DNA of 64,000 bases from Salinibacter ruber DSM 13855 (GTDB taxonomy: Bacteria > Bacteroidota > Rhodothermia > Rhodothermales > Salinibacteraceae). The stretch is taken from NCBI RefSeq assembly GCF_000013045.1, contig NC_007677.1, forward strand, positions 2,976,001 to 3,040,000. Reading direction: 5' to 3'. Both the position numbers and the translations under genes were made by a program. This document shows positions 37,646 through 46,843 of this stretch, piece by piece. The notes under the pieces are model-generated. The model was given only the letters and a program-made list of their open reading frames with translations, had not been told where the DNA came from and did not search any database. Positions within the stretch are counted from its first letter, which is position 1, and each line of letters opens with the position of its first letter.

Positions 37646-40414
37646 CTAGAGGGAGATTGTGAGCCGGCTGTACACGAAGCGGCCGTTGAAGCCCATCGGG
37701 TGGGCCCGGTTGTAGGGCAGGATGATGTCGAAGGTGCCCTTGTTTGGATCCAGGTCCGGGTAGTTGTCGAACAGGTTCCGGGCCCCAACGGCGAGATTCA
37801 CCTGGTCGTCGAACATGCTGTACCCGAGCTCGCCGCCGAAGACGTACTCCGGATCGAGCGTGAACTGGTCGTCGGCGTCGTTATCCGCGTTCAGGAGCTC
37901 GCCGTAGCGGGCCCCGCGGAGCGTCAGGTCCACCGGACCGGCCGTGAGGGACGCGGTCAGTTTCGTCGTCGTTTCGGGCAGTGCGCCTTCCGTTAATGAC
38001 CGTTGGTCGTCCGGAGCGAGGATCACTGTACTGAAGTCCTCGTCCAGCGTCGTCGGGTTGCGCGGGCCGCCCGTGATCTCGGTGTCCGTCCAGTTGAACG
38101 CACCGCGGAGCTGCAGCTGAATCCCATCCGCGAGGAGTGCCGAGAACTTGGAGGTCACGTCGACGCCCTCGGTCTTTGTGTCGATGGCGTTCGAGAAGAA
38201 GCTGGCGGTCGACGCCCCCGTGTTGTTGGCGCTGAGAACGTCTTTGATGGCTTCTTCTCCCGGCGACCCCGGCTCCCCAAGATCGCCGGAGAGCGTGATC
38301 CGGTCGTCAATCTGAATGTTGAAGTAGTCGACCGACACCTGAAACCGCTCGACGGGCTCGATGATGACCCCGCCGCTGAAGTTGACCGAGCGCTCTTCTT
38401 CGAGGTCCGGAATGCCCAGTGCGTTCCCCACATCACTGTTGATGCGGAAGATTCCGGTCTGCACAGGCTGATTGTCGATGAACGTCGTGGAGACCTTCGA
38501 GAAGAACTTCTGCGCCTGGTTCGGGGCGCGGTAGCCCGTCTGCGCCGTCCCGCGGAAGGCGAGCTGCGAAACCGGCTCGAAGCGCAGCGCAACCTTTCCG
38601 TTGACGGTCGAGCCGAAGTCGCTGTAGTTCTCGAATCGGCCCGCGATGTTCACCTGAAGCGGATCGATGAGGTCCGCCTGCAGGTCCACGTATGTCCCAA
38701 TGTTCGTTCGCGTCTCGTCGACCTCCTGCTCCGGCCGGAAGCCCGGGAAGACCTGTGCCCCCGGCGCGGGCGTGCCGCCGTTCTGGTTGATGCCCCAGGG
38801 GGGATTTTCGAAGCCCGCCCAGGAGGCCTCTTCCCCGGCCTTCAACTGGTAGTTGTCCGCTCGGAAGAGGGCGCCGGCCGCCACGTTCAGGGGCGAGGCA
38901 AGGCCGACCTCCAGGCCGCGGTCTACGTCCAGCTGTACGACCGTCTGCTGGAGCTGCACGGCCCCCGCGTAGAAGTCGGTCTGGTTCCCTTCCTGTGAGG
39001 GGCCGTAGCTGGCATTCAGGGAGTTCGTGATGTTGTACTGGAAGTAGTTGAAGCCCGTCTGGGCACTCAGGTCGTAGTTCCACTCGTCGAGCATCCCCCG
39101 GAGCCCGACGACCACCGAGCCGTCGTTGATCGGGTTCTCAAAGTTCGGGAGGAAGCCCTCCGGGTGCACCTGGGGCCAGTTGCCGTCGTCGGTGCCTTCG
39201 CGGTAGAAGCCCTGCCCCTTCCCCTTCCGGTAGCTGTAGCCCCCGAACGCGTAGACTTCGGTGGGCTGCTCCGCGTTGACGTTGGCAACGGGGTACGCCC
39301 CGTTCGCCCAGAATAGCAGGTTCTCCGAACGCCCATCGCCCCAGTGGAAGGCCGGCTGCTCCACCGAATTGTTCTTGTCGACGATGTCGAACAACCCGTC
39401 GCCGTCCGGGTCCGCAATTTCATCCCCCGCCTGGCCGGCCGGTCCCAGATTGAAGTTCGCCGGGCCGGCCCGGTTGGTCGGCGTGCGCAGCCGATACTCG
39501 CCAAAGAAGTTGAGGAATCCACCGTCGTCGCCCAGCTCCACGCCGAAGGACGGACGAACGCTGTAGGTGGTGCCGTCATTGGGGTAGGGCTCCGTGGCGT
39601 ACCCCCCGATGCGGGTCTCGATCGTCGGATCGAGGGGCTCATCTTTGAGGCGCAGATTCGCCACGCCCGCGATGGCGTCGGATCCGTACTGCGAGGACGC
39701 CCCGTCCCGGAGCACCTCAATTCGCTCGATGGCGTTGGCCGGGATCGCGTTCAGGTCAATCGGACTCGACCCGCCCGACACCCCGGCCCCGAGCCGGTTG
39801 ACGAGGGCCGACTTGTGTCGGCGCTTGCCGTTTACGAGCACCAGCGTCTGGTCCGGACTCAGGCCACGGAGCGTGAACGAACGGAGGGCGTCCATCCCGT
39901 CGGAGAGCGTGTTCTGTGGAAAGTTGACCGACGGCGCACTCTGCTGAAGAATCCGCCCGGTCTCGAAGGCCCCAGACGTTTGGATCTCTTCCGTCCCGTA
40001 CACATCCACGGGCACCGCCATGTCTTCGGCGGCCATGTCGCGGGCCCGGGACCCGACGGTAACCGTTACGCCCTCTCCTTGCAAGGGGGCGCGCTCAAGG
40101 GCAAAGGTTCGCGTGGCCTCTTCGCCGGGCTCGAAGCGAATTTCCCCTTCGATTGTCTCGTATCCGACAAACGTCACACGGAGGGCGTACGTCCCCGGAT
40201 CGATGCCTGTGATGCTGTAGGACCCGTCAGCGCCCGCCGCCGTGCCGTAGTCGGAATCCAGGAGGACGACGTTGGCCCCTGGCAGGGGTGCCCCGTTCGC
40301 GTCCTCAACGGTTCCGGTGAGCGTAGCGGCCTGCTGGGCCGGCGCCGCCCCCACCGCGGCGAGCCCCCATGTGAGGCCAGCAAGCAAAAGGGTCGAAGCG
40401 TAGCGTGGCATCAT
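37646..40414 (-). CDS. TonB-dependent outer-membrane receptor with carboxypeptidase-regulatory domain
   Basis: This is 922 aa from the ATG at 40414 (a second ATG follows immediately). The signal peptide ends near residue 28 (GAAPAQQ). Residues 30-112 form a CarboxypepD_reg-like/Ig domain (LTGTVEDANGAPLPGANVVL) typical of SusC-type receptors. The plug domain (about 125-240) contains SFTLRGLSPDQTLVLVNGKR and IERIEVLRDGASSQYGSDAI. The rest is the 22-stranded barrel, ending FVYSRLTISL with the aromatic-rich last strand usual for BamA insertion. It imports a large ligand using TonB energy. No SusD partner or siderophore genes are adjacent, so the substrate is unknown; iron chelate, vitamin or glycan are possible. 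Confidence 0.9.
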   Translation of the reverse strand: MMPRYASTLLLAGLTWGLAAVGAAPAQQAATLTGTVEDANGAPLPGANVVLLDSDYGTAAGADGSYSITGIDPGTYALRVTFVGYETIEGEIRFEPGEEATRTFALERAPLQGEGVTVTVGSRARDMAAEDMAVPVDVYGTEEIQTSGAFETGRILQQSAPSVNFPQNTLSDGMDALRSFTLRGLSPDQTLVLVNGKRRHKSALVNRLGAGVSGGSSPIDLNAIPANAIERIEVLRDGASSQYGSDAIAGVANLRLKDEPLDPTIETRIGGYATEPYPNDGTTYSVRPSFGVELGDDGGFLNFFGEYRLRTPTNRAGPANFNLGPAGQAGDEIADPDGDGLFDIVDKNNSVEQPAFHWGDGRSENLLFWANGAYPVANVNAEQPTEVYAFGGYSYRKGKGQGFYREGTDDGNWPQVHPEGFLPNFENPINDGSVVVGLRGMLDEWNYDLSAQTGFNYFQYNITNSLNASYGPSQEGNQTDFYAGAVQLQQTVVQLDVDRGLEVGLASPLNVAAGALFRADNYQLKAGEEASWAGFENPPWGINQNGGTPAPGAQVFPGFRPEQEVDETRTNIGTYVDLQADLIDPLQVNIAGRFENYSDFGSTVNGKVALRFEPVSQLAFRGTAQTGYRAPNQAQKFFSKVSTTFIDNQPVQTGIFRINSDVGNALGIPDLEEERSVNFSGGVIIEPVERFQVSVDYFNIQIDDRITLSGDLGEPGSPGEEAIKDVLSANNTGASTASFFSNAIDTKTEGVDVTSKFSALLADGIQLQLRGAFNWTDTEITGGPRNPTTLDEDFSTVILAPDDQRSLTEGALPETTTKLTASLTAGPVDLTLRGARYGELLNADNDADDQFTLDPEYVFGGELGYSMFDDQVNLAVGARNLFDNYPDLDPNKGTFDIILPYNRAHPMGFNGRFVYSRLTISL

Positions 40415-40515
40415 AGCTGGACGAGGGAGCTTCGGAAATAACAGACGGGAGATCTTCCTTGACACAACCCAAGGGAAGGAGCTTTTGATAAAGTGTTTAC
40501 CAGAAGTACCCGCAA

Positions 40516-40544
40516 TACATAATTCCGGGAACCATCACTGTCAA
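40516..40544 (-). promoter_or_regulatory. Candidate promoter of the TonB receptor
   Basis: On the minus strand, TTGACA (40544-40539) is followed after exactly 17 bp by TATGTA (40521-40516), about 100 bp upstream of the receptor start and inside an AT-rich island (roughly 40480-40610). The -35 match is perfect, the -10 match is weak. Confidence 0.35.
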
Positions 40545-41171
40545 TGTTTTGGAAACGCTTCGACGGCTCTGTAAAGACAATATAACCCCATACTCTATGA
40601 ACTTACAAGAAAGGCACGTTCTGGGCCTTCCCGCGCCCGTCCGCCTGGTGGAACGTCCCCAATGCCGCCGATCGATTGGGTGGGCTCGTGTCTCGGAAGG
40701 GCCGCCGCGCTGGCCCCCACACCGACCCCAATGAACGGACGGCATCTGCACTGGCCGAAGGCCCGATGGGACGGTGGGTCTCGTAGCGGGCCATGCCGGT
40801 CGGCTCGGCATTGCGGACACAGGGGCCTGGGCCTCAGCCATGGCGCGGCCGGGACCAAGAGCGTCCACGCCGGCACGGAATTGCCGCTCGACGCGGCGAT
40901 GACAGGACGCGTCGCCGGGGCCTCATGCCTCGAAGTCAGGGGCAGCCGGACGCGGCACAGGTGTGCTCGTGCCGGGGCGGCCTGGGACAGCTCCCCTCCG
41001 CCGCATGCCCGTCTTTCACCCCGCCGGCCTTACCGGCCTGTCTGACGGGCGCACTCCCGGAAGATCCGCCCCGAAGGCCTCGGGCATCCCGGCCCCTCCG
41101 GCACCGGTTGGCACGCGGGCCCCAGGGATCGGGAGGTGCAAACCGGCCCTCGTCGTGCCTCTCGTAGGCCG
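40545..41171. other. 627 bp without a recognisable gene
   Basis: After the AT-rich promoter island (to about 40610), the sequence turns GC-rich and of simple composition. Several open frames of 60-130 codons cross it on both strands, but their products are Arg/Pro/Gly-rich and match no family I know. It may be a decayed gene. No repeat or RNA was recognised. Confidence 0.4.
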
Positions 41172-41834
41172 TCACCGCTTCATCGCGAGGGTCACGCCGT
41201 CGGCCAGTGGGAGCATGCTCAGGTCCACGCGCTCGTCGTCGTGAATCTTCTCGTTGAGGCGCTGAATGTCCCGCACGCTCTCGTCCTCCACGTCCGGGTC
41301 GGCGACCCGCCCGCTGCGAAACACGTTGTCAAGCGCAATGACCCCGCCGGGCCGCAGCAGCCGGAGCGACTGTTCGTAGTAGGTGTCGTAGCCCTCCTTG
41401 TCCGCGTCGATGAACGAGAAGTCGAAGGTCCCGTCCTGCCCGTCGTCGATCAGCGCCGCGAGCGTCTCCTCGGCGGGGGCGATGCGGAGGTCGATGCGGT
41501 CGGCCACGCCCGCCTCTTTCCAGTAGCGACGGGCCACCGTCGTGTACTCTTCGCTCACGTCGCAGGCGACGAGGGTGCCCGTCGGCGGCAGGACCGACGC
41601 CACGGCGAGCGCACTGTAGCCGGTGAAGACGCCGACCTCGATCGTGCGGCGGGCCCCAATCAGCTGGACGAGGAACTGCAGGAACTGCCCCTGCTCCGGG
41701 GCAATCTGCATGTTGGACCGGGGGTGCTCGGCCGTCTCTTCCCGGAGGCGTTGCATCACCTCGGGTTCACGCAGGGACACGGACAGGAGATACTCGTGCA
41801 GCTCGTCCGGGAGGCCGATCGACTGGGTAGACAT
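41172..41834 (-). CDS. Class I SAM-dependent O-methyltransferase (caffeoyl-CoA OMT family)
   Basis: This is 220 aa from the ATG at 41834. The SAM-binding motif I is TIEVGVFTGYSALAVASVLP, and the metal-dependent OMT signature is DFSFIDADKEGYDTYYEQSL with the metal ligands Asp in IDADK and Asp-Asn in ALDNVFRSGRV. Length and architecture match bacterial caffeoyl-CoA OMT-like enzymes, which methylate catechol-type hydroxyls of small molecules with a divalent cation. It is cytoplasmic. Neighbours give no pathway, so the acceptor is unknown. Confidence 0.9.
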   Translation of the reverse strand: MSTQSIGLPDELHEYLLSVSLREPEVMQRLREETAEHPRSNMQIAPEQGQFLQFLVQLIGARRTIEVGVFTGYSALAVASVLPPTGTLVACDVSEEYTTVARRYWKEAGVADRIDLRIAPAEETLAALIDDGQDGTFDFSFIDADKEGYDTYYEQSLRLLRPGGVIALDNVFRSGRVADPDVEDESVRDIQRLNEKIHDDERVDLSMLPLADGVTLAMKR

Positions 41835-42011
41835 CGTGGGGTGGGTGGAGAAGTGAGTACAGTGGCATTGACCGCATGACGTGGCGAGGGCAACGTTCCC
41901 CGCTTCGTCTCCGCGGCGGCCGGCACGGGCATCCCTCCCCCCATGTCGCTACGACAGAACCCGCTCCGGCCCCCCTCGGTGGTCTTCTTCGACCGCACGC
42001 CCCCGTCCCCC

Positions 42012-42857
42012 TCACGGGGCGTCGCGGAATTGGTCAAGCCAGGCGTCGGTGTCGGGGTGCTGGGCGAACGTAGTCACGGCGCTCTCGACGGCCTTTCGGC
42101 TCGCCTGCCCGTCCAGTTCGTCCGCGATGGTGGCGTAGAGGGCCTCGAGAAGCTGGAGCGGCGTCTGCTCCGCCTCGCCCGCCACGCCCCGAAAGCCCCG
42201 CTCCGCCGCCGCGTCGAGGAGGTCCTCCCAGGCGCGATCGAGGCCCCGGTGCAGAGCGCCAGCGGTGCTCATCTCGTCGTCCTTCGCCATGTCAAGTGCG
42301 CGGAGCAGCGCCCGGGAGGCGCCGTTGGTTTCCGGCCCCGTGAGCCCGTCCACCGTCACGGGCCGATCGAACAGGTGGGTCAGTGCCATCTGCCAGTACA
42401 GGACCCGCGACTCGTGGCCCGGGACGAACCCGGGCTCCCCTCGCCCGGACACGTGAAAGTGATCCTGATGGGCCGCGTCGAATTTGTAGTTGAGCACGGT
42501 CCCGAGGTGCTTGCGGAGCACCGATTCGACGGCCAGGTAGAAGCGGCGGTCGCTCGGGTACTGGTTTGTAATGAACGCCTTGTCGGGCCAGAAGATGCCG
42601 TCGATGTCGAACGCCCGGCCCGCCCCGTGCAGTCCGCTCTTGTCCACGTAGGCCCCGGCCGAGGTGATGACCTCCGCCGTCCCGAGCGGGCAGGCGGCCC
42701 AAAGCGCCTCGAACGCCGCGTGCAGGGTCGCCTCGAACGGCTCGGTGCAGTGAAAGGTGTAGGGAATGCCACGCGTCCCGTACCCGGCGCTGGGGGCACG
42801 GTCGTAGTGAACGGGCACCCCTGCAAGCTCCTGGAATGTGTTCTCGGGCTTGGACAT
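42012..42857 (-). CDS. Extensin-like / M15-type zinc peptidase-fold protein
   Basis: This is 281 aa from the ATG at 42857. The first 170 residues have the D,D-peptidase (LAS) fold signature: LHGAGRAFDIDG gives His-x(6)-Asp, and AAHQDHFHVSGRG gives the catalytic Glu/Asp-His-x-His metal site. This matches extensin-like proteins and M15 peptidases. The remaining C-terminal part is helical and may be a separate module. No signal peptide is seen, which is unusual for a peptidoglycan hydrolase, so an internal or non-peptidoglycan substrate is possible. It is oriented away from porX. Confidence 0.7.
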   Translation of the reverse strand: MSKPENTFQELAGVPVHYDRAPSAGYGTRGIPYTFHCTEPFEATLHAAFEALWAACPLGTAEVITSAGAYVDKSGLHGAGRAFDIDGIFWPDKAFITNQYPSDRRFYLAVESVLRKHLGTVLNYKFDAAHQDHFHVSGRGEPGFVPGHESRVLYWQMALTHLFDRPVTVDGLTGPETNGASRALLRALDMAKDDEMSTAGALHRGLDRAWEDLLDAAAERGFRGVAGEAEQTPLQLLEALYATIADELDGQASRKAVESAVTTFAQHPDTDAWLDQFRDAP

Positions 42858-43186
42858 GGCGGCGGACGGAGCATTCGTGGACGAATCGGCGACCCGCCTC
42901 GGGACTCGGGAGACACGAAGGGCCGCCCCGCCATAACGTTGGGGTCCCCCTTCGACCGCCCGCCGGCATTCCGGTCAGTGGCGTTCTCGCGAATGGGGCC
43001 CATCCGGGCGGGACGGCGGAACGAACCCGCCGGACTGGACCTTCTCGGATTGGCGGTTGCGTGCCCCGAACGCGACGTGACGACCCGGGTACAAGGCACT
43101 GTTGCGCGTCGTGGGTCCCAGCGCCACCCATCATCGTTCCTGCCCGGCCTCTCTCGGTCGGGGCTCGACACCCGTCCCTTCCCCCC
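42858..43186. other. Divergent intergenic region before porX, 329 bp
   Basis: This separates the extensin-like gene (minus) and porX (plus). The porX frame is open through the whole region but without similarity, so the porX start was placed at the ATG 43187. No hairpin, operator or RNA was recognised. Confidence 0.45.
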
Positions 43187-44755
43187 ATGAGCATCCCACA
43201 CATTCTCTGGGTCGACGACGAGATCGACCTGCTCCGCTCGCACGTGATGTTCTTGGAGGAGAAGGACTACGATGTCTCCACCGTGGCGAACGGGGCCGAC
43301 GCGGTCGACCTGGTACAGCAGCGCCCCTTCGACGTGGTGCTGCTCGACGAGCAGATGCCGGGCATGGAGGGGCTGGAGGTGCTCGACGCGATTAAGGACG
43401 AGCGGCCCACCCTGCCGGTGGTGCTCGTGACGAAGAGTGAGGAGGAGGACCTGATGGAGGCGGCCCTCGGCAACCGGATCAGCGACTACCTCACCAAGCC
43501 CGTCAACCCCAGCCAAATCCTCCTCACCTGCAAGCGGCTGCTGGAGCAGTCTCAGATTCGGAAAGAGGCCCTCTCGCAGGAGTACCTGCAGTCGTTCAAT
43601 CGGATCTCTCAGAAGCTCCGCGGCGCCCTCTCCCCCCACGAGTGGATCGACCTCTACCAAACCCTCGTGGAGTACGACCTGGAGCTGACGGACGACGAGG
43701 GCGCCCGGCAGGTTTTTCAGGACCAGTTCGAGGAGGCCAACCGCGAGTTTGGGGGGTTCGTCGAGGAGCACTACCCGGAGTGGATGGCCCGCGTCGACGA
43801 GGCGCCCGGGAATGACCGCCCCGTTTTGTCCCACGAGGTGGTGCCCGAGTTCGTGCTGCCGGAGACGGGCGAGGAGCCGGTCGTCTTTTTCGTGATCGAC
43901 TGCCTGCGGTACGACCAGTGGCTCGAGATTGCCGAGCTGCTCCGGCCCCACTACACCGTCGACACGGACTTCTACATAAGCATTCTGCCCACGGCCACCC
44001 CCTACGCCCGCAACGCCATCTTCGGCGGCATGCTGCCGGTCGACCTCGTCGACCGCTTCCCGAAGGCGTGGCAGACGGGCGAGGAGAGCGAGCACAGCCG
44101 CAACCAGTACGAGGACGCCCTGCTCCGCCACCAGCTCGACCAGCACCACCGCGACGACCTGAGCATCCGCTACGACAAGCTCATCACGAGCGAGGACGGC
44201 CAGCAGCTGGCCCAGGACGCGGCCAACCTGACGCAGCACGACCTGAGCGCCGTCGTCGTCAACTTCATCGACATCCTCGCCCACAGCCGCTCCGAGTCGG
44301 ACGTGCTGAAGGAGCTCGCCCCCGACGAAGAAGCCTACCGGGCCCTCACGCGTACCTGGTTCGAGCACTCGTGGCTCCTCGACATGCTGCAGGCCCTGTC
44401 CAACACCGACTGCACGGTCGTCCTCACCAGCGACCATGGCGCCGTGCGCAGCCTGCAGTCAACCAAGGTGATCGGCGACCGCGAGACCTCCACGGCCCTC
44501 CGCTACAAGTACGGGAGCAACCTGAAGTGCGACGAGGACGACGCCATCTTCGTCCGGGAGCCGGAGCGGTTCGGGCTGCCCAGCTACGGAATGAACACGA
44601 CCTACCTCCTGGCCAAGCAGGACTACTACTTCGTGTACCCCACCAACTTCCACCACTACGAAAACCTCTACCGCGACACCCTCCAGCACGGCGGGGCCTC
44701 CATGCAGGAAATGATCCTGCCGGTCGCGACGCTCAGGCCGAGGGGATCGTCCTGA
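43187..44755 (+). CDS. porX: PorX-type response regulator with alkaline-phosphatase-like (PglZ) effector domain
   Basis: This is 522 aa from the ATG at 43187, matching the usual PorX length. Residues 1-120 are a receiver domain with phospho-acceptor Asp54 (VVLLDEQMPGMEG) and the conserved Lys in VLVTKSEEE. A helical linker (130-200) leads to a PglZ/alkaline-phosphatase-superfamily domain with VVFFVIDCLRYDQW, LPTATPYARNAIFGGMLP and TSDHGAVRS metal-site motifs. Known role: PorX works with the sensor PorY and sigma factor SigP to control type IX secretion genes in Bacteroidota, and its effector domain is a zinc phosphodiesterase. No porY or T9SS gene is adjacent. It starts the long plus-strand run that continues into tsaE. 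Confidence 0.92.
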   Translation: MSIPHILWVDDEIDLLRSHVMFLEEKDYDVSTVANGADAVDLVQQRPFDVVLLDEQMPGMEGLEVLDAIKDERPTLPVVLVTKSEEEDLMEAALGNRISDYLTKPVNPSQILLTCKRLLEQSQIRKEALSQEYLQSFNRISQKLRGALSPHEWIDLYQTLVEYDLELTDDEGARQVFQDQFEEANREFGGFVEEHYPEWMARVDEAPGNDRPVLSHEVVPEFVLPETGEEPVVFFVIDCLRYDQWLEIAELLRPHYTVDTDFYISILPTATPYARNAIFGGMLPVDLVDRFPKAWQTGEESEHSRNQYEDALLRHQLDQHHRDDLSIRYDKLITSEDGQQLAQDAANLTQHDLSAVVVNFIDILAHSRSESDVLKELAPDEEAYRALTRTWFEHSWLLDMLQALSNTDCTVVLTSDHGAVRSLQSTKVIGDRETSTALRYKYGSNLKCDEDDAIFVREPERFGLPSYGMNTTYLLAKQDYYFVYPTNFHHYENLYRDTLQHGGASMQEMILPVATLRPRGSS

Positions 44756-44792
44756 AGACCCGCGCTTTGCCCGTGGTCGAAATGCATGCCCA

Positions 44793-44878
44793 CTGATGCG
44801 TGATGCGCAACGCGTGACGGGCACCCGAGGCAGTGCACGCCTCACGCATCATGCCTCACACATCGCGCCTCACGGCTC
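44793..44878. repeat. TCACGCATCA-type intergenic repeat cluster
   Basis: Inverted words TGATGCGTGATGCG (44793-44807), then GCCTCACGCATCA, GCCTCACACATC and GCCTCACGGCTC in succession up to the tsaE start codon. Same word family as at 668-695 and 31866-31918. It could form a long imperfect stem between the inverted halves. Confidence 0.6.
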
Positions 44879-45370
44879 ATGCCCGACATGCCCCCTACAG
44901 AGACCAATGCCATCCAGGACCGCCTCCCCCGAACGACCAACTCGGTGGAAGACACCATGGCGCTCGGGGCCCGCATCGCGCAGGGGCTTTCCCCGGGCGC
45001 CGTGGTCGCGCTGTACGGCGACCTGGGGACGGGCAAAACCCACTTCGTAAAAGGGGTCGCGCAGGGCCTTGGGCTGCCCCCGGCCGAGGTCCGCAGTCCC
45101 ACCTTTACGATCCTCGCCGTCCACGACGACGGCGACCGGCCGCTCTACCACTTCGACGCCTACCGCGTGCAGACCCCCGACGAATTCGTGGAGCTCGGCT
45201 TCGAGACGTACGTGCACGGCGACGGCCTTACGTGCATCGAGTGGGCCGGTCGGGTCGCCGACCTCCTCCCGGCCGACACGGTCCCCCTCCAGTTCCATCA
45301 CGTCGCCCCGTCGACACGCCGCATCACCCTCGGCGCCCCGGACAGTTCTTCCTCTGAAGACGACCGCTAA
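44879..45370 (+). CDS. tsaE: tRNA N6-threonylcarbamoyladenosine biosynthesis ATPase TsaE
   Basis: This is 163 aa from the ATG at 44879 (a second ATG lies three codons on). P-loop YGDLGTGKTHFVKGVAQGLG, then VRSPTFTILAVHD, HFDAYRVQTPDEFVELGFE and CIEWAGRVADLLP are all TsaE signatures. It is slightly longer than usual at both ends. Role: ATPase that supports the TsaB-TsaD complex making t6A at position 37 of tRNAs reading ANN codons; it is normally essential. It is followed by folC after 127 bp of CAACCC-rich leader. Confidence 0.95.
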   Translation: MPDMPPTETNAIQDRLPRTTNSVEDTMALGARIAQGLSPGAVVALYGDLGTGKTHFVKGVAQGLGLPPAEVRSPTFTILAVHDDGDRPLYHFDAYRVQTPDEFVELGFETYVHGDGLTCIEWAGRVADLLPADTVPLQFHHVAPSTRRITLGAPDSSSSEDDR

Positions 45371-45406
45371 CCTCCAGACCGCGCCCTCTCTTGGAAGCAC
45401 CCCGAG

Positions 45407-45494
45407 GTCAACGACCCGCAACGCTCAACGCCGAACACTCAACCCTCAGCGCTGAACGCTCAACCCTCTCCCCTCAACCCGTCAACCCTCAACG
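45407..45494. repeat. CTCAACCC degenerate tandem leader of folC
   Basis: About ten imperfect CTCAACCC/AACGCTCAAC units run up to three bases before the folC ATG. It is almost G-free in its last third, and no Shine-Dalgarno sequence follows. Confidence 0.6.
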
Positions 45495-45497
45495 CGG

Positions 45498-46805
45498 ATG
45501 TCCGACGCCCTCGACCTTCTCCTGGACCGCCCCCAGTACGCCGACGTCGCCGACGACGCGTTCGCCCCGGGCCTGGACCGGATGCGGGCCCTGCTCGACG
45601 GGATGGGGACCCCGCACGAGGCGCTCCGGGCCGTGCACGTGGCCGGGACGAACGGGAAGGGCTCAACCGCCGCGATGACCGCCGCCATCGCCACCGCGGC
45701 GGGCCTGCGCACGGGCCTCCACACCTCCCCCCACCTCACGCACGTCGCCCAGCGGATGCGGGTGGACGGCACGCCCGCCCCCACGGACTGGCTCGCCGAC
45801 ACGCTGGGGCAGCACCGCTCGCTCGTCGAAGACGTCCGGCCGAGCTTCTTCGAGCTCGCCGTCGCGCTCACCTTCCGCTACTTTGCCGAGCAGAACGTGG
45901 ACCTGGCGGTAATCGAGGTGGGCCTGGGCGGGCGGCTCGACTCGACGAACGTACTCGCTCCGGCCCTGTCGGTCCTCACGCACGTCGGCCTCGACCACAC
46001 CGACATGCTGGGCGACACCCTCGACGCCATCGCCCGCGAAAAGGCCGGCATCATCAAGCCCGAGACGCCCGCGCTCAGCGCCGTGACCCCGGACGAGGCG
46101 CAGGCCGCCATCGCCGAGGTCGCCGCCACACAGGACGCGCCGCTCCACCGGCTCGACGACGAGGCGACCTGGACGACGCACCGGTCGGGCCTGACCGGGA
46201 GCGCATTCAGCCTCGACACCCCGGTGCGCCACTACGACCGCCTCTCGCTGTCGCTCGCCGGCCCCCACCAGCAGCGCAACGCCGCCCTGGCCGTGCGGGC
46301 CGCGGAGCTCACCGTCCTCGCCGACGCGGACGACGCAGCGGCGGACGCCGCGGTGCGCGATGGGCTCGGCGACGTGCGGGGCCACACCGGCTTCCACGGG
46401 CGGCTCGATGTCCTTCGGGAGGCGCCCCTCCTCGTGGTCGACGTGGGCCACAACCCGCCGGCCATCGCCGCGACCCTCGACGTCGTGGCCCCCACCGTGG
46501 CCGACCGCGGCGGCACGCTGCACGTGTGCCTCAACGCCGTGCGCGGCAAGCAGCTCGACGAGACGGCCCGGCTGCTCGCCGCCCACGACGCCGTCGTCAC
46601 CCCCATCCCCATCGACACGAAGCGCGCCCTCCCGCCCGACGAGATTGCCCAGCGGCTGCGGGCCCAGGGCGTCACGACACGCGAGCCGCGGCCCCTCGCC
46701 GACGCGCTCGACGCGTTCGAGCGGAGCGCGGCCCCCGCGGACGGGCTGCTGCTCACCGGTTCGCACAAGCTCGTGGACGTGCTGCCGCCCCGGTTTCGCG
46801 ATTGA
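45498..46805 (+). CDS. folC: Dihydrofolate synthase / folylpolyglutamate synthase
   Basis: This is 435 aa from the ATG at 45498. The Mur-ligase-like ATPase has VAGTNGKGSTAAMTAAIA (P-loop), HTSPHLTHVAQRMRVDG, FRYFAEQNVDLAVIEVGLGG and THVGLDHTDMLGDTLDAIAR, followed by the C-terminal domain with VDVGHNPPAI. Length is normal. The reaction adds glutamate to dihydropteroate and to folates using ATP. The next gene starts 38 bp after its stop, so folC and the arsA-like gene are probably one transcript. Confidence 0.95.
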   Translation: MSDALDLLLDRPQYADVADDAFAPGLDRMRALLDGMGTPHEALRAVHVAGTNGKGSTAAMTAAIATAAGLRTGLHTSPHLTHVAQRMRVDGTPAPTDWLADTLGQHRSLVEDVRPSFFELAVALTFRYFAEQNVDLAVIEVGLGGRLDSTNVLAPALSVLTHVGLDHTDMLGDTLDAIAREKAGIIKPETPALSAVTPDEAQAAIAEVAATQDAPLHRLDDEATWTTHRSGLTGSAFSLDTPVRHYDRLSLSLAGPHQQRNAALAVRAAELTVLADADDAAADAAVRDGLGDVRGHTGFHGRLDVLREAPLLVVDVGHNPPAIAATLDVVAPTVADRGGTLHVCLNAVRGKQLDETARLLAAHDAVVTPIPIDTKRALPPDEIAQRLRAQGVTTREPRPLADALDAFERSAAPADGLLLTGSHKLVDVLPPRFRD

Positions 46806-46843
46806 TCGTCGCTTCCCGCTCTCCCTTGCCGCTTGCCCCGCCC

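Noticed and set aside
40497-40868. Small minus-strand gene upstream of the TonB receptor
   Set aside because: The product is low-complexity in its first half, no family matches, and the candidate promoter lies inside it.
45407-45494. CRISPR-like array from the spaced CTCAACCC units
   Set aside because: Units are short, degenerate and lack unique spacers of constant length; no cas genes are present.
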